Shown: positions 46,898 through 56,853, counted from the stretch's first letter. The stretch: DNA of 64,000 bases from Azospirillum sp. B21 (GCF_008364825.1 NZ_VTTO01000001.1:62001-126000), one strand, 5' to 3'. Program-made: numbers and translations. The notes: generated by a model not told the origin, from the sequence alone.

Positions 46898-49543
46898 TTA
46901 CGCCGCGATCGGCTGGTTCGCCCCCTGCTCCTGGCCGGCCGGCTTTGCCTGCTGGGTGGCGGGGACCGGCGCCGGCTTGGTCTCGCGGACCGGCAACATG
47001 TCACCGATGCCGAAGGCGACGGCCATCAGGTTCGGCACCGCCATGGCGGCGAGCAGCATCGACCACAGTTCCAGCGACAGGGTGCCCAGCGGGTTGGCCA
47101 GCGCGGCGGTGGCGGACGCGGCAACCAGGGCGGCGGACAGCCAAGCTTCCGGCTTGGCGCAGAAGCGGCCGGCGGTGCGCTTGCCTCCCTTGGCGGTCAC
47201 CCGGAAGGCGTCGTGCTTGCGGAACAGGCCACGGACGACGGCCAGGGCGACGGTGGTGGACAGCGCCATGCCGACGGCGCAGGCGCCCAGGCTCTCCTTC
47301 CAGCTGTTGCCGGAGGCGTAGCGCGAGGCCAGCAGGCTGGAGCCGGCACGCAGGACCAGGGCACCCAGCACGGCGGCGGTGGCGGCCACCGGCGGCAGGT
47401 GCAGCGGCAGAACCAGCGAGGCGAAGGTCCAGACCACGGCGGCTGCGGCGGCGAACAGACCGACGGCGTCGGACCACCAGCGGATCCAGTTGGTGACGTA
47501 GCCCAGCTTCTGCCGCGCGCTCAGCTCGGCCGAACCCGGCAGGAACTTCTTCCAGTGGGCCCGGACGATCTGCGTGGAGCCGAACACCCAGCGGTCACGC
47601 TGCTTGCGGAACTGCATGAAGTTGTCCGGGGCCAGACCGGCGCCCAGCCGTTCGTCGGTGTAGGCGGCGCGGTAGCCGGCCGACAGGATGCGCAGGCCCA
47701 GCTCGGTGTCCTCGCAGATGCCGGCTTCCGACCAGCCGCCGACCTGATCCATCGCCGACCGGCGCAGCATGATCATCGTGCCGTGGCAGATGAAGGCCTG
47801 GGACGACACGCCCTCCTGCATGCCGACGTCGAAGAAGGGGCGGTACTCGGCGGTCATGGCGGCCTTCAGAGCAGTCTCGTGGCCGTCGCGGTGCTCCTGC
47901 GGGGCCTGAACGATGCCGACCGACGGATCGGCGAAGGTCGGGGCCAGCTTGGACAGCCAGTCGGGCGACACGGTGTAGTCGGCATCCAGCACGGCGACGA
48001 TCTCGGCATCCTTATCGGTGTGGCGCAGCGCGGCGTTCAGGGCGCCGGCCTTGAAGCCGGAGATCTTCTTGTACCAGTGGAACTTGAACTTCGGACCGAG
48101 CGCCCGGCACATCTCCTCCACCGGGCGGACGAGATGCTCCTCCTCGGTGTTGTTGATGAGGACGACGACCTCATAGTTCGGATAGTCCAGCCGCGACAGC
48201 GAGGCCAGCGTGGCGTTCAGCACGTCCGGCTGCTCGCGGCAGGCGGCGACGTGGATGGAGACCATCGGCTTGTGCTCGACGGCGGGAACCGTGTGCGGCA
48301 GCAGGGCCGGGGCGCGGCCGGTCAGCAGACGGCGGGCGACGTCGACCAGATCGGCGAAGGCGACGCTCATCATCAGGGCGCCCAGCGCGAAGGCGGAGCC
48401 CCAGGTGGTGACCGCACCGAAGGTCAGGTACTCGGCGAAGGCACCGGCAACCGCCGAGCCGATGGCGAAGCCGATGATGTTGGCGCCCATCGAGGCGGCC
48501 AGCGCGAAGCCGGCGTTGGTCCGGCGGCGGAACACTGCGAAGGCCGACAGGGCAAGACCGACGGCCAGGGCGACGCCCGCACCGACCCGCTCGCCATAGG
48601 AGGCAGCGACGGCGCCGGTCATCGCCCATTTGGGCTGACGGTCGGCGTCCAGCACGCCCCAGGTCGGGCCGGGCGAGCCTTCGATGGTCGACTTCCAGAT
48701 GCCGTCGAAAGCCTCGACGACGTTGTAATGAATCCCAAGTGCATTGGCTTCCGCCGCGAAGCCACGGACGACGGCGGCCTGCGCTTCCGGCGTCGGGTAG
48801 GCGTCGTGGAAGTTTTCGCCGCCCGACGGCCAGCCGACCTCACCGACGAACAGGGGCTTGCCCGGGTGCGACTTGCGCACGGTGTCAAGACGGTCGCGGA
48901 TCCAGGTCAGAGCATCGGAAGCCGGCACGCCTTCCCAGTAGGGCAGGACGTGGACGCCCATGAAGTCGGAGGCCTTCACCGTGGCGTCGGCCTTGATCAT
49001 CTCCGACCACACGTCGGCGGTGCCGACCTTGATGGTGGCGGGAACGGCGGCGCGCACGCGCTTGATGTAGGCGGCCAGTTCGGCATCGGTCAGTTCGGCG
49101 CGCAGCAGCGTCTCGTTGCCGACGATGATGCGCTTGATGCCGCGGAATTCCTTGGCCAGAGCGACGGCGTGCAGGATCTCGCGCTCGTTCCGGGACTTGT
49201 CCTCGCTCAACCAGATGCCGAGCGTGACGTCCAGGCCCTTGGAGATCGCGATTTCCGGGACCTCGCCCTGCGAACCGAGCGTGGAGTAGGTACGGACGCC
49301 ATCGGCGAAGCCGACGATGGCGGCCATGTCCTTCTCGATCTCCTTGCGCGGCACCACCGGCTGATCGTTGGGATCGTAGCTGCGGCCCGACGGCGAGTAG
49401 GATACGGATTCGATACGTCCGGGCTCCGCCTCCACCGGCGTCGGCGCATTGCGCCAGGACCAGAAGGACGCGTGGCCGGCGGTCACGGCCAGCAGTGCGG
49501 CGGCGATGGCTGCGCGCCGGATCGAGTTCTTCGGGTTGCTCAT
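46898..49543 (-). CDS. GH17-GT2 fusion: beta-(1,3)-glucan synthase/transglycosylase
   Basis: This is a membrane-bound two-domain enzyme of 881 residues. After an N-terminal membrane anchor, residues about 45-315 form a GH17-like domain with the two catalytic glutamates in IIVGNETLL and FVGEVGWPSGG. A block of about four membrane segments (near 320-405) leads to a family 2 glycosyltransferase domain: VSIHVAACREQPDVL, DXD-like AVLDADYTVS, GICEDTELGLR and the QxxRW-type KQRDRWVFGSTQ. More membrane segments follow. GH17-GT2 fusions are known from Bradyrhizobium NdvB and relatives, which make cyclic beta-(1,3),(1,6)-glucans; Azospirillum makes such glucans. A GTG at 49585 is a possible earlier start. 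Confidence 0.9.
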   Translation of the reverse strand: MSNPKNSIRRAAIAAALLAVTAGHASFWSWRNAPTPVEAEPGRIESVSYSPSGRSYDPNDQPVVPRKEIEKDMAAIVGFADGVRTYSTLGSQGEVPEIAISKGLDVTLGIWLSEDKSRNEREILHAVALAKEFRGIKRIIVGNETLLRAELTDAELAAYIKRVRAAVPATIKVGTADVWSEMIKADATVKASDFMGVHVLPYWEGVPASDALTWIRDRLDTVRKSHPGKPLFVGEVGWPSGGENFHDAYPTPEAQAAVVRGFAAEANALGIHYNVVEAFDGIWKSTIEGSPGPTWGVLDADRQPKWAMTGAVAASYGERVGAGVALAVGLALSAFAVFRRRTNAGFALAASMGANIIGFAIGSAVAGAFAEYLTFGAVTTWGSAFALGALMMSVAFADLVDVARRLLTGRAPALLPHTVPAVEHKPMVSIHVAACREQPDVLNATLASLSRLDYPNYEVVVLINNTEEEHLVRPVEEMCRALGPKFKFHWYKKISGFKAGALNAALRHTDKDAEIVAVLDADYTVSPDWLSKLAPTFADPSVGIVQAPQEHRDGHETALKAAMTAEYRPFFDVGMQEGVSSQAFICHGTMIMLRRSAMDQVGGWSEAGICEDTELGLRILSAGYRAAYTDERLGAGLAPDNFMQFRKQRDRWVFGSTQIVRAHWKKFLPGSAELSARQKLGYVTNWIRWWSDAVGLFAAAAAVVWTFASLVLPLHLPPVAATAAVLGALVLRAGSSLLASRYASGNSWKESLGACAVGMALSTTVALAVVRGLFRKHDAFRVTAKGGKRTAGRFCAKPEAWLSAALVAASATAALANPLGTLSLELWSMLLAAMAVPNLMAVAFGIGDMLPVRETKPAPVPATQQAKPAGQEQGANQPIAA

Positions 49544-49730
49544 GGGGAGTTCGCGTTGCCCTGTTGCAGGGTGGCCGTTCGCCACCGGACGTCAGCACAA
49601 ACGGACAGACCGACTTCCCTATTCCATGCTCTTCAAAAAATTTTGTGCGCTGCGGGGGCCGGAACTTGGCCGGATGGGACCTGTTGGACAACGACCCGTT
49701 CAGACACAGCCCAGCTCAGGAGAAATTCCC

Positions 49731-49946
49731 ATGGCAACCCGCCACGAAGACAGCCCGGAACACAAGAAGGCCCACGATCTGGCCGAACAGGCCCTGGACA
49801 AGGCCGCCGACGGCGACGCCCGCAAGGCGCGCGACCTGATCGAGGAAGCCAAGAGCATCGATCCGAAGATCGGCGAGGAAATGTCCCGCGAGGCCGCCGA
49901 GGATCAGAAGAAGGCCGACAAGTACGTAGACAAGACCGACAAATGA
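49731..49946 (+). CDS. Small charged helical protein
   Basis: This 71-residue protein starts at MATRHEDSPEHKKAHD with AGGAG 8 nt upstream. It is highly charged and predicted to be helical throughout (AHDLAEQALDKAADGDARKARDLIEEAKSI, with a Lys/Asp-rich end QKKADKYVDKTDK). No cysteine, signal or membrane segment. Small proteins of this composition are common in Azospirillum-type genomes and may be stress related; I cannot name a family. It is divergent from the glucan synthase and convergent with gcvPB through a palindrome-rich gap. Confidence 0.75.
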   Translation: MATRHEDSPEHKKAHDLAEQALDKAADGDARKARDLIEEAKSIDPKIGEEMSREAAEDQKKADKYVDKTDK

Positions 49947-49958
49947 GCTGTGAGGTTT

Positions 49959-49981
49959 CCCTCTCCCGCACCGGGAGAGGG
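49959..49981. repeat. CCCTCTCCCG hairpin repeat, second copy
   Basis: Arms CCCTCTCCCG and CGGGAGAGGG around CAC; both arms are identical to those at 42914-42936. It lies 12 nt after the stop of the small charged protein. Confidence 0.85.
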
Positions 49982-50002
49982 AGGGACCCGCGCCGAAGGC
50001 GT

Positions 50003-50067
50003 GGGAAGGGTGAGGGGTGATCCAAGGTTCCGGCACTTGGTTCCTTGAATCACCCCTCACCCTTCCC
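50003..50067. repeat. Perfect 18-nt inverted repeat between convergent genes
   Basis: GGGAAGGGTGAGGGGTGA (50003-50020) is the exact reverse complement of 50050-50067. The 29-nt interior contains AAGGTTCC/GGTTCCTT. It separates the small charged protein gene from the end of gcvPB and may act as a transcription barrier for both. A further CCCCTCTCC/GGAAGAGGG hairpin lies at 50089-50111. Confidence 0.85.
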
Positions 50068-50111
50068 GCTTCGCGGACCCCGCCCCTCTCCCCAGGGGGA
50101 AGAGGGAGTTT

Positions 50112-51683
50112 TTACTCCGCCGCCAGAGCCTCCGCCACGACCGGCGGGGTCCAGCGCAGGACCGGCTTGCGGGCCGCAGCGGTCTCGTCCAGGCGACGGC
50201 GCGGCGTCAGGCGCGGAGCGGCCTGGAAGTAGGTCACATCGCCCGACTTCGCCCGCTCGGCCAGCGCGCGCAGAGCCTCGACGAACTGGTCGAGGCTGGC
50301 CTTGCTTTCCGTCTCGGTCGGCTCGATCAGCAGGGCACCGTGGACGACCAGCGGGAAATACATGGTCATCGGGTGGAAGCCCTCGTCGATCAGGGCCTTC
50401 GCCATGTCGAGCGTGGTGACCCCCGTCCCCTTCAGGAAGCGGTCGTCGAACAGGCACTCGTGCATGCACGGCCCTTCGAAGGAGGCCGTCATCACGTCCT
50501 CCAGCCGCGCCATGACGTAGTTGGCGTTCAGCACCGCGTCACCCGATGCCTGCCACAGTCCATCGGCACCGTGGCTGAGCATGTAGGACAGGGCGCGGAC
50601 GAACATGCCCATCTGGCCGTGGAAGGCCTTCATGCGGCCGAAGGCCGGGCCCTCGCCGGCATTCTCGACCAGCGCGAAGCCGTCCTTGCCATGCGTCACG
50701 TAAGGCACCGGGATGTAGGGTGCCAGCGACTCCGCGAACACCACCGGCCCCGACCCCGGACCGCCGCCGCCATGCGGGGTGGAGAAGGTCTTGTGCAGGT
50801 TGATGTGCATGACGTCGATGCCGAGATCGGCCGGACGCACCCGCCCGACGATGGCGTTGAAGTTGGCGCCGTCGCAGTAGAAATAGCCGCCCGCCTCGTG
50901 CACCGCGTCGGCGATAGCTATGATGTCGCGCTCGAACAGGCCGCAGGTGTTGGGGTTGGTCAGCATCAGGCCGGCCACGTCGGGACCGAGCTTGGCCTTC
51001 AGCGCCTCCAGGTCGACGCGGCCGTCGGCGGTCGCCGGGATGGCGTCGACGCTGTAGCCGCAGGCGGCGGCGGTCGCCGGATTGGTGCCGTGGGCGCTTT
51101 CCGGCACCAGGATCTTGGTGCGGCCGCTGTCGCCCTTGGCCTCATGCGCGGCGCGGATCGCCATGATGCCGCACATCTCGCCATGGGCACCGGCGGCGGG
51201 CGCCAGCGTCACCGCGGCCATGCCGGTCAGCGTCTTCAGCCAATGGGCCAGCTGGTCCATCAGTTCCAGCGCACCCTGCACCGTGCTGACCGGCTGCAGC
51301 GGATGCACGTCGGAGAAGCCGGGGAGCCGCGCCATCTTTTCGTTCAGGCGCGGGTTGTGCTTCATCGTGCAGGAGCCCAGCGGATAGAACCCGCTGTCGA
51401 TGGCGTAGTTCTTCTGCGACAACCGGGTGTAGTGGCGGACCACCTGCGGCTCGGCGAGGCCGGGCAGCCCCACCTTGGCGCGCGGCTTCACCGCACCCAG
51501 GCGCGAGGCCACCTTCGGCACGTCGGGCAGGTCGACACCGGTGCGGCCGGCGCTGTCCTGTTCGAAGATCAGCGGCTCTTCGATCTGCAGGCCGCGGTTG
51601 CCGGTGACGGTGCCGGTCACGCCGTCGAAAGCGCCCGAGTTCGCAGGGATGGCCGACGGACGGCCCTGGTTGTTCATGCTCAT
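50112..51683 (-). CDS. gcvPB: Glycine dehydrogenase (decarboxylating) subunit 2
   Basis: This is the catalytic half of the split P protein, 523 residues, which decarboxylates glycine using PLP and passes the aminomethyl group to GcvH. The PLP lysine lies in [17 protein letters not shown]. Other family blocks are [44 protein letters not shown] and [15 protein letters not shown]. Its start overlaps the gcvPA stop by 4 nt. It ends the gcv operon. Confidence 0.97.
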   Translation of the reverse strand: MSMNNQGRPSAIPANSGAFDGVTGTVTGNRGLQIEEPLIFEQDSAGRTGVDLPDVPKVASRLGAVKPRAKVGLPGLAEPQVVRHYTRLSQKNYAIDSGFYPLGSCTMKHNPRLNEKMARLPGFSDVHPLQPVSTVQGALELMDQLAHWLKTLTGMAAVTLAPAAGAHGEMCGIMAIRAAHEAKGDSGRTKILVPESAHGTNPATAAACGYSVDAIPATADGRVDLEALKAKLGPDVAGLMLTNPNTCGLFERDIIAIADAVHEAGGYFYCDGANFNAIVGRVRPADLGIDVMHINLHKTFSTPHGGGGPGSGPVVFAESLAPYIPVPYVTHGKDGFALVENAGEGPAFGRMKAFHGQMGMFVRALSYMLSHGADGLWQASGDAVLNANYVMARLEDVMTASFEGPCMHECLFDDRFLKGTGVTTLDMAKALIDEGFHPMTMYFPLVVHGALLIEPTETESKASLDQFVEALRALAERAKSGDVTYFQAAPRLTPRRRLDETAAARKPVLRWTPPVVAEALAAE

Positions 51684-53023
51684 GCCAGAACCTCGGTCAA
51701 GGCAGCCGCGAAGGCGTCCATGTCGGCGTCGGTGTTGGTCTCGGTGACGGCGACCAGCAGCAGGTCTTCCATCGCGCCAGGATAGAGGCGCGATACCGGC
51801 ACGCCGCCGAGGATGCGGCGCTTGGCCAGTTCCTCGACCACCGCTGCGGCCGGCTTCGGCAGCTTCACGGTGAATTCGTTGAAGAAGCCGTCATTCAGCA
51901 CCTGTACACCCGGCACCGCCGCCAGCTTGTCGGCCATCTGGACCGCTTTGGTGTGGTTCAGCTGGGCCAGCTGCGTGATCCCCGCCTCGCCCAACAGGCT
52001 GACATGGATCGAGAAGGCCAGCGCGCATAGGCCGGAGTTGGTGCAGATGTTCGAGGTCGCCTTCTCGCGGCGGATGTGCTGCTCGCGGGTGGAGAGCGTC
52101 AGCACGAAGCCGCGGCGGCCGTCGGCGTCCACCGTCTCGCCGCACAGGCGGCCCGGCATCTGGCGGACATACTTGTCCTTCACCGCGAACAGCCCGACAT
52201 AGGGGCCGCCGAAGTTCAGCGCGTTGCCGAAGGACTGGCCTTCCGCCGCGACGATGTCGGCGCCCATGTCGCCGGGCGGCGTCAACAGGCCGAGCGACAG
52301 CGCCTCCGTCACCACGACGATCAGCAGGGCGCCCTTGGCCTGACAGGCGGCGGCCAGATCGGTGTAGTCGCGGACATGGCCGAACACGTCGGGGTTCTGC
52401 ACGACGACGCAGGACGTCTTGTCGTCGACCAGCGCCAGCAGATCCTCGCCGCCGGTCGGGGCGGCCGGCAGGGCCACCGCCTCGAACCCGATGAAGCGGG
52501 CATCGGTGGTGGTCACGTCGCGGTAATGCGGGTGCAGGCCGCCGGACAGGATCGCCTTCTTCCGCCGGGTGATGCGGTTGGCCATCATCACCGCTTCGGC
52601 ACAGGAGGTGGCGCCGTCATACATGGAGGCGTTGGCCACATCCATGCCGGTCAGCAGGGCGACCTGGGTCTGGAATTCGAACAGGACCTGCAGCGTGCCC
52701 TGGCTCACCTCCGGCTGGTACGGGGTATAGGCGGTCAGGAACTCGCCGCGCTGGACCAGATGGTCGACGGTGGCGGGCACATGGTGGCGGTAGGCGCCGG
52801 CGCCGAGGAAGCTGGGCACGCTCCCCGCCGGCACATTCTTGGCCGCCATGGAACCCAGCAGCCGTTCGACCTCAAGCTCGCCCATATGGTTGGGCAAGCC
52901 CCCGATCGGGCCGGCCAGACGGGCCGACTTTGGAACGTCGCGGAACAGGTCTTCGACCGATGTTGCGCGGATGGCCTCCAGCATCGACTGCCGGTCGGCC
53001 TCGGTCAGGGGCAGATAGCGCAT
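51680..53023 (-). CDS. gcvPA: Glycine dehydrogenase (decarboxylating) subunit 1
   Basis: This is the N-terminal-type half of the P protein, 447 residues. Typical segments are [75 protein letters not shown] and [19 protein letters not shown]. Splitting of GcvP into PA and PB is usual in many bacteria and archaea. It starts 1 nt after the gcvH stop and overlaps gcvPB by 4 nt, so all three are translationally close. Confidence 0.97.
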   Translation of the reverse strand: MRYLPLTEADRQSMLEAIRATSVEDLFRDVPKSARLAGPIGGLPNHMGELEVERLLGSMAAKNVPAGSVPSFLGAGAYRHHVPATVDHLVQRGEFLTAYTPYQPEVSQGTLQVLFEFQTQVALLTGMDVANASMYDGATSCAEAVMMANRITRRKKAILSGGLHPHYRDVTTTDARFIGFEAVALPAAPTGGEDLLALVDDKTSCVVVQNPDVFGHVRDYTDLAAACQAKGALLIVVVTEALSLGLLTPPGDMGADIVAAEGQSFGNALNFGGPYVGLFAVKDKYVRQMPGRLCGETVDADGRRGFVLTLSTREQHIRREKATSNICTNSGLCALAFSIHVSLLGEAGITQLAQLNHTKAVQMADKLAAVPGVQVLNDGFFNEFTVKLPKPAAAVVEELAKRRILGGVPVSRLYPGAMEDLLLVAVTETNTDADMDAFAAALTEVLA

Positions 53024-53024
53024 G

Positions 53025-53399
53025 TTAGTGGGATTCCTCCACGAAGGCCTTGTAGGCCGCTTCGTCCATCAGGGCATCCAGTTCGGAGGCGTCCTTCAAC
53101 TGGATCTTGAAGAACCAGCCGTCGGTCTCGGCGGCGCTGTTGACCATCGACGGGTCGTCCACCAGGGCCTGGTTGGCCTCGATGACGGTGCCCGACACCG
53201 GGGCATAGACGTCGCTGGCGGCTTTCACCGATTCGACGACGGCGGCTTCCTTGCCCTGCTCCAGCTCGCGGCCGGCTTCGGGCAGTTCGACGAACACCAC
53301 GTCGCCCAGCTGGCTCTGCGCAAAGTCGGAGACGCCGACGGTGGCGATGTCGCCCTCGACGAGAACCCACTCGTGGTCCTTGGTGAATTTCTTGGTCAT
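53025..53399 (-). CDS. gcvH: Glycine cleavage system H protein
   Basis: This lipoylated shuttle protein has 124 residues, starting [16 protein letters not shown]. The lipoyl-lysine lies in [15 protein letters not shown], with the C-terminal [26 protein letters not shown]. It carries the aminomethyl group between the P and T proteins and electrons to the L protein. The ATG at 53399 is set by family length. It is 52 nt downstream of gcvT. Confidence 0.97.
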   Translation of the reverse strand: MTKKFTKDHEWVLVEGDIATVGVSDFAQSQLGDVVFVELPEAGRELEQGKEAAVVESVKAASDVYAPVSGTVIEANQALVDDPSMVNSAAETDGWFFKIQLKDASELDALMDEAAYKAFVEESH

Positions 53400-53451
53400 C
53401 TGAAGGAGCCCCTGTTCAATACGGTTGCTTGTGGTTGGTAATGCCGAGGCA

Positions 53452-54564
53452 TCAGCCCCGGTAATAGCGTTGCGGCACGAAGGGCGTGGCGGCGACGCGG
53501 GCGGGCAGCGGCTTGCCGCGCACAACCAGCGTCAGCGGCGTGCCCACCGCGGAGTTCGCAATGTCGACATAGCCCATTGCCACCGGCGCCCCGGCGGTCG
53601 GGCCGAAGCCGCCGCTGGTGATCTCGCCGATAAGGGTGCCGTTGGCGTCCCGGATTTCCGTGTGCTCGCGGGCCGGCTGGCGGCCTTCCGGCTGAATGCC
53701 GACGCGGCGGCGGGTGGCGCCTTCGGTCAGCTGCCGGTGGATGATGTCATAGCCGGGGAAACCGCCTTCGGCGCGGCGGCGCTTCGGCAGCGTCCATTCC
53801 AGCGCGCCTTCCACCGGCGTCGTGGTGGTGTCGATGTCGTGGCCGTACAGGCAGAGCCCGGCTTCCAGCCGCAGCGAGTCTCGGGCGCCCAGCCCGATCG
53901 CCTCGACCTCCGATTCGGCCAGCAGCGCACGGGCGATCATCTCCGCATCGGCCTTGTCGCAGGAGATCTCGTAGCCGTCCTCGCCGGTGTAGCCGGAGCG
54001 GGTCAGGATCACCGGCACGCCCTTGAAGGTGGCGGACAGGTAGCTCATGAACTTCATGGTGGCGGCTTCCGGCACGAAGCGGGCCATCACCTCGGCGGCC
54101 ATCGGACCCTGGAGCGCCATCAGCGCCAGATCGTCCAGCAGTTCGACCTCCGCCTTGCCGGCCAGCTTCTCGCGCAGATGTGCGACGTCCTGCTCCTTGC
54201 AGGCGGCGTTCACCACCAGGAACAGGTGGTCGCCGGCATTGGTCACCATCAGGTCGTCGAGGATGCCGCCCTGCTCGTTCAGGAACAGCGTGTAGCGCAT
54301 GCGGCCCTGCGCCAGTCCCTTGATGTCGCCGGGGACCAGCGTTTCCAGGGCGGCGGCCGGGTCGGCCCCGGTCAGGCGGACCTGCCCCATGTGGGACACG
54401 TCGAACAGCCCTGCCTTCTCGCGGGTGTGCTGGTGCTCCTTCAGGATGCCCAGCGGATACTGCACCGGCATGTCATAGCCGGCGAAAGGCACCATGCGGG
54501 CGCCAAGCTCGACATGGAGCGCGTGCAGCGGGGTGGTCTTGAGAGCGGTTGCGGCCTCGGTCAC
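53452..54564 (-). CDS. gcvT: Glycine cleavage system T protein (aminomethyltransferase)
   Basis: GcvT releases ammonia and moves the methylene unit to tetrahydrofolate. The 370-residue protein has [33 protein letters not shown], the folate-site [16 protein letters not shown] and [14 protein letters not shown]. The start is GTG at 54564 with GGAGGA 5 nt upstream; a longer open frame to 54648 would run into the riboswitch and is rejected. It is the first gene of gcvT-gcvH-gcvPA-gcvPB, controlled by the riboswitch at 54617-54845. Confidence 0.96.
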   Translation of the reverse strand: MTEAATALKTTPLHALHVELGARMVPFAGYDMPVQYPLGILKEHQHTREKAGLFDVSHMGQVRLTGADPAAALETLVPGDIKGLAQGRMRYTLFLNEQGGILDDLMVTNAGDHLFLVVNAACKEQDVAHLREKLAGKAEVELLDDLALMALQGPMAAEVMARFVPEAATMKFMSYLSATFKGVPVILTRSGYTGEDGYEISCDKADAEMIARALLAESEVEAIGLGARDSLRLEAGLCLYGHDIDTTTTPVEGALEWTLPKRRRAEGGFPGYDIIHRQLTEGATRRRVGIQPEGRQPAREHTEIRDANGTLIGEITSGGFGPTAGAPVAMGYVDIANSAVGTPLTLVVRGKPLPARVAATPFVPQRYYRG

Positions 54565-54616
54565 GCGGGTCCTCCGACAAGGTTTCAGCGCCCGCACCGG
54601 GATCGGTGCAGGAAGC

Positions 54617-54845
54617 TGCCCCCTCTGTCTTGGACCTGAGAGATTCACCGCCGTCCGGTCGAGCCGGACACCCGGTTTACTCCTTCGGTGAGTCGCGGCG
54701 GGTGAGCGCCGAGGCTGCTTTCCAGAGTTGCCTTATCCCCTTGCGGTCCTTTTGCCTGAGAGTTTCCGGGGGCGGTTGCTCCTTCGGCGCCGCCTGCGAG
54801 GCTACCCGTTCCCGGATGTCTCGAAAGCGATCTCTCCCGCGAGGG
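54617..54845 (-). ncRNA. Tandem glycine riboswitch (gcvT motif)
   Basis: Reading the minus strand, aptamer 1 (about 54843-54745) has GCGGGAGAGA, the core GCGCCGAAGGAGCAA and the closing AAACTCTCAGGCAAAAGGAC. Aptamer 2 (about 54735-54617) has AACTCTGG, CACCGAAGGAGTAAAC and AATCTCTCAGGTCCAAGACA. Both conserved cores are intact, joined by a short linker, and the element ends about 50 nt before the gcvT GTG. It should switch on the glycine cleavage operon when glycine is high. Confidence 0.95.
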
Positions 54846-54930
54846 ATCATCGGCGTGATGGCGGCACACTGTCGCGAATAGACAGGTTTGTCAATCGACG
54901 GATCCGGCGAGATTGCCGGGCTTTTGCGGA

Positions 54931-55013
54931 CCGTCATCCCCGCGAAGGCGGGGATCCAGACTTTCGGACCAAGCACTTGATACGAATGGATTCCCGTCTT
55001 CGCGGGATGACGG
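54931..55013. repeat. Inverted-repeat element of the CGTCATCCCCGCGAAGGCGGG type
   Basis: The left arm 54931-54958 and the right arm 54987-55013 are imperfect reverse complements (CCGTCATCCC / GGGATGACGG at the ends), separated by about 28 nt. Elements with this CGTCATCCC-GCGAAGGCGGG core are dispersed in many proteobacterial genomes. It lies between the riboswitch and the lipoprotein gene. Confidence 0.8.
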
Positions 55014-55039
55014 CCGACGACGCATGCTAACGATCCGCC

Positions 55040-55636
55040 TTACTTCTTCATCTGCGTCCGGTTGAACTCCAACTGCTCCGGCGTCAGCTGGAAGCCGAGA
55101 TAGATCTTCCAGTCCTTGGCGTTGGCGTCCTTGGGCAGCGGGATCCGCGGGGCCAGTTCCTCCCTGGTGCCGGCGCGCGGCTGGCCGGTGACGAAGGTCA
55201 CGTCGGTGTCGAAATAGGCCTTCGACACCAACGTGTCGTCAGGCTGGGCCAGCGCCACGAAATACTGGTACTTGGCGGTGTTGCCCGGCAAGGCCGGGCC
55301 GCGCTCGGCAACCAGGAAGACGTTCACGTTCACCGTGACGCCGCTGCTGGTGTATTCGCAGTTGCCGGTGTAATCGACCAGGGCGGCGCGCGACTCCAGA
55401 TCGGTCAGATCCTTGCCGCCGGGGCGGAAGACCGTCACCTCCTGCAGGTCACGGACGATGTTGACCTTCGGGCAGGCCAGCGCCGCGTCCGCCGGGTCGT
55501 TCGGTCCCAGGCCGGAACAGCCGGACAGCACCGCAACGGCCCCGGCGGCGAGCAGCGCAGGGCGGCTCTTACGCATCAGGGACGCCAGCAGGCTTTTCCG
55601 GGCGGGGGTTCCTATATTACGGTCGCGGCGGTCCAT
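55040..55636 (-). CDS. Putative lipoprotein
   Basis: The 198-residue protein has a lipoprotein signal: KSRPALLAAGAVAVLSGC with lipobox LSGC. The mature part begins with GLGPNDPADAALACPKVNIVRDL and is beta-rich (ALVDYTGNCEYTSSGVTVNVNVFL, KYQYFVALAQPDD). The start is uncertain: ATG at 55636, or ATG at 55576 (MRKSRPALL), which would give a shorter classical signal. No family is recognised with confidence. It is divergent from ispH, so its promoter overlaps the ispH upstream region. Confidence 0.82.
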   Translation of the reverse strand: MDRRDRNIGTPARKSLLASLMRKSRPALLAAGAVAVLSGCSGLGPNDPADAALACPKVNIVRDLQEVTVFRPGGKDLTDLESRAALVDYTGNCEYTSSGVTVNVNVFLVAERGPALPGNTAKYQYFVALAQPDDTLVSKAYFDTDVTFVTGQPRAGTREELAPRIPLPKDANAKDWKIYLGFQLTPEQLEFNRTQMKK

Positions 55637-55789
55637 CGGTTCGGCCTGATCGGTTAACGGGCTGTTGGACCGCGACTTTAGTGTCCCAGCTTGACCGGCA
55701 CAAGACCGCGCGGGGGTTCTATCCCTTGCGACGGTTCGGCACAGGGCCACCTTAGGGCACGTATTCTACGCAAGGGCGGAACAGCGCAT

Positions 55790-56767
55790 ATGACCACCAC
55801 CAATTCCCCGGCCCTCCAGCCCTTGACGATCCTGCTGGCGGCTCCGCGCGGCTTTTGCGCCGGCGTCGACCGGGCGATCCAGATCGTCGAGACGGCGTTG
55901 GACCGCTTCGGGGCGCCGGTCTATGTCCGGCACGAGATCGTCCACAACCGATTTGTGGTCGAGAGCCTGGAAGCCAAGGGCGCCGTCTTCGTCGACGAAC
56001 TGACCGAGGTGCCGGATGGCCGCCCGGTGGTGTTCTCCGCCCATGGCGTGCCGAAATCGGTGCCGCAGGCGGCGGAGGCGCGCGGCCTGTTCTATCTCGA
56101 CGCCACCTGCCCGCTGGTCAGCAAGGTCCACCGCGAGGCTGAACGCCATTTCGAGGACGGCCGTCAGATCGTCCTGATCGGCCATGCCGGGCATCCGGAG
56201 GTGATCGGCACCATGGGTCAGCTGCCGGACGGAGCCGTCGTGCTGGTGGAGAGCGTGGCCGATGTTGCCACGCTGGAAGTCCGGGATCCGGAAAACCTCG
56301 CCTACGCCACCCAGACCACGCTGTCGGTCGACGAGACGACGGAGATCCTGGCCGCGCTCCAGGCCCGCTTCCCCGCCATCGCCGGTCCGAAGAAAGAGGA
56401 CATCTGCTACGCCACCACCAACCGTCAGGCGGCGGTGAAGGCCATCGCGCCGAAGGTGGATGCGCTGCTGGTTCTCGGTGCGCCGAACTCGTCGAATTCC
56501 AAGCGTCTGGTGGAGGTGGCGAAGATCCACGGCTGCCCGGCCGCCCAGCTGGTCCAGCGCGCCGCCGAGATCGATTGGAGCGCACTGGCCGGCGTCGCCC
56601 GGCTCGGCATCACCGCCGGCGCGTCCGCCCCGGAAGTGCTGGTGGAGGAGGTCATCGAAGCCGCCCGCGCGCGATTCGACGTAACGGTGGAGGAACTGCG
56701 CACCGCGACCGAGAACATCGTCTTCAAACTGCCGCGCGCGTTATCGGTGGAGCGGGAGACGGCTTGA
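55790..56767 (+). CDS. ispH: 4-hydroxy-3-methylbut-2-enyl diphosphate reductase
   Basis: IspH is the last enzyme of the MEP isoprenoid pathway, making IPP and DMAPP. The 325-residue protein has the three [4Fe-4S]-binding cysteines: [23 protein letters not shown] and [11 protein letters not shown]. Other blocks are [38 protein letters not shown] and [15 protein letters not shown] at 55790 follows AAGGGCGGA. In many alphaproteobacteria ispH is directly upstream of thrB-rnhA; here it stands apart from them. Confidence 0.97.
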   Translation: MTTTNSPALQPLTILLAAPRGFCAGVDRAIQIVETALDRFGAPVYVRHEIVHNRFVVESLEAKGAVFVDELTEVPDGRPVVFSAHGVPKSVPQAAEARGLFYLDATCPLVSKVHREAERHFEDGRQIVLIGHAGHPEVIGTMGQLPDGAVVLVESVADVATLEVRDPENLAYATQTTLSVDETTEILAALQARFPAIAGPKKEDICYATTNRQAAVKAIAPKVDALLVLGAPNSSNSKRLVEVAKIHGCPAAQLVQRAAEIDWSALAGVARLGITAGASAPEVLVEEVIEAARARFDVTVEELRTATENIVFKLPRALSVERETA

Positions 56768-56794
56768 GGCTTGCGGGGTTAGCCCCCCACCTTG

Positions 56795-56821
56795 ATCCTC
56801 CCCCGCCGGGCGGGGGAGGAT
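56795..56821. repeat. CCTCCCCCG hairpin between ispH and the rsmC-like gene
   Basis: ATCCTCCCCCG (56795-56805) pairs with CGGGGGAGGAT (56811-56821). It lies in the convergent gap and belongs to the same general class of GC-rich palindromes seen at 16741, 42914 and 49959. Confidence 0.75.
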
Positions 56822-56853
56822 TAGGGAGGAGGCATTCGCCGGCCGATGCCCTT

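Noticed and set aside
47213..50020. Open frame of about 935 codons on the plus strand
   Set aside because: Antisense shadow of the GH17-GT2 gene; composition is typical of a reversed GC-rich frame.
54565..54648. Longer GcvT N-terminus starting at 54648
   Set aside because: It would encode part of the glycine riboswitch and lacks a ribosome-binding site, whereas the GTG at 54564 has GGAGGA at ideal spacing.
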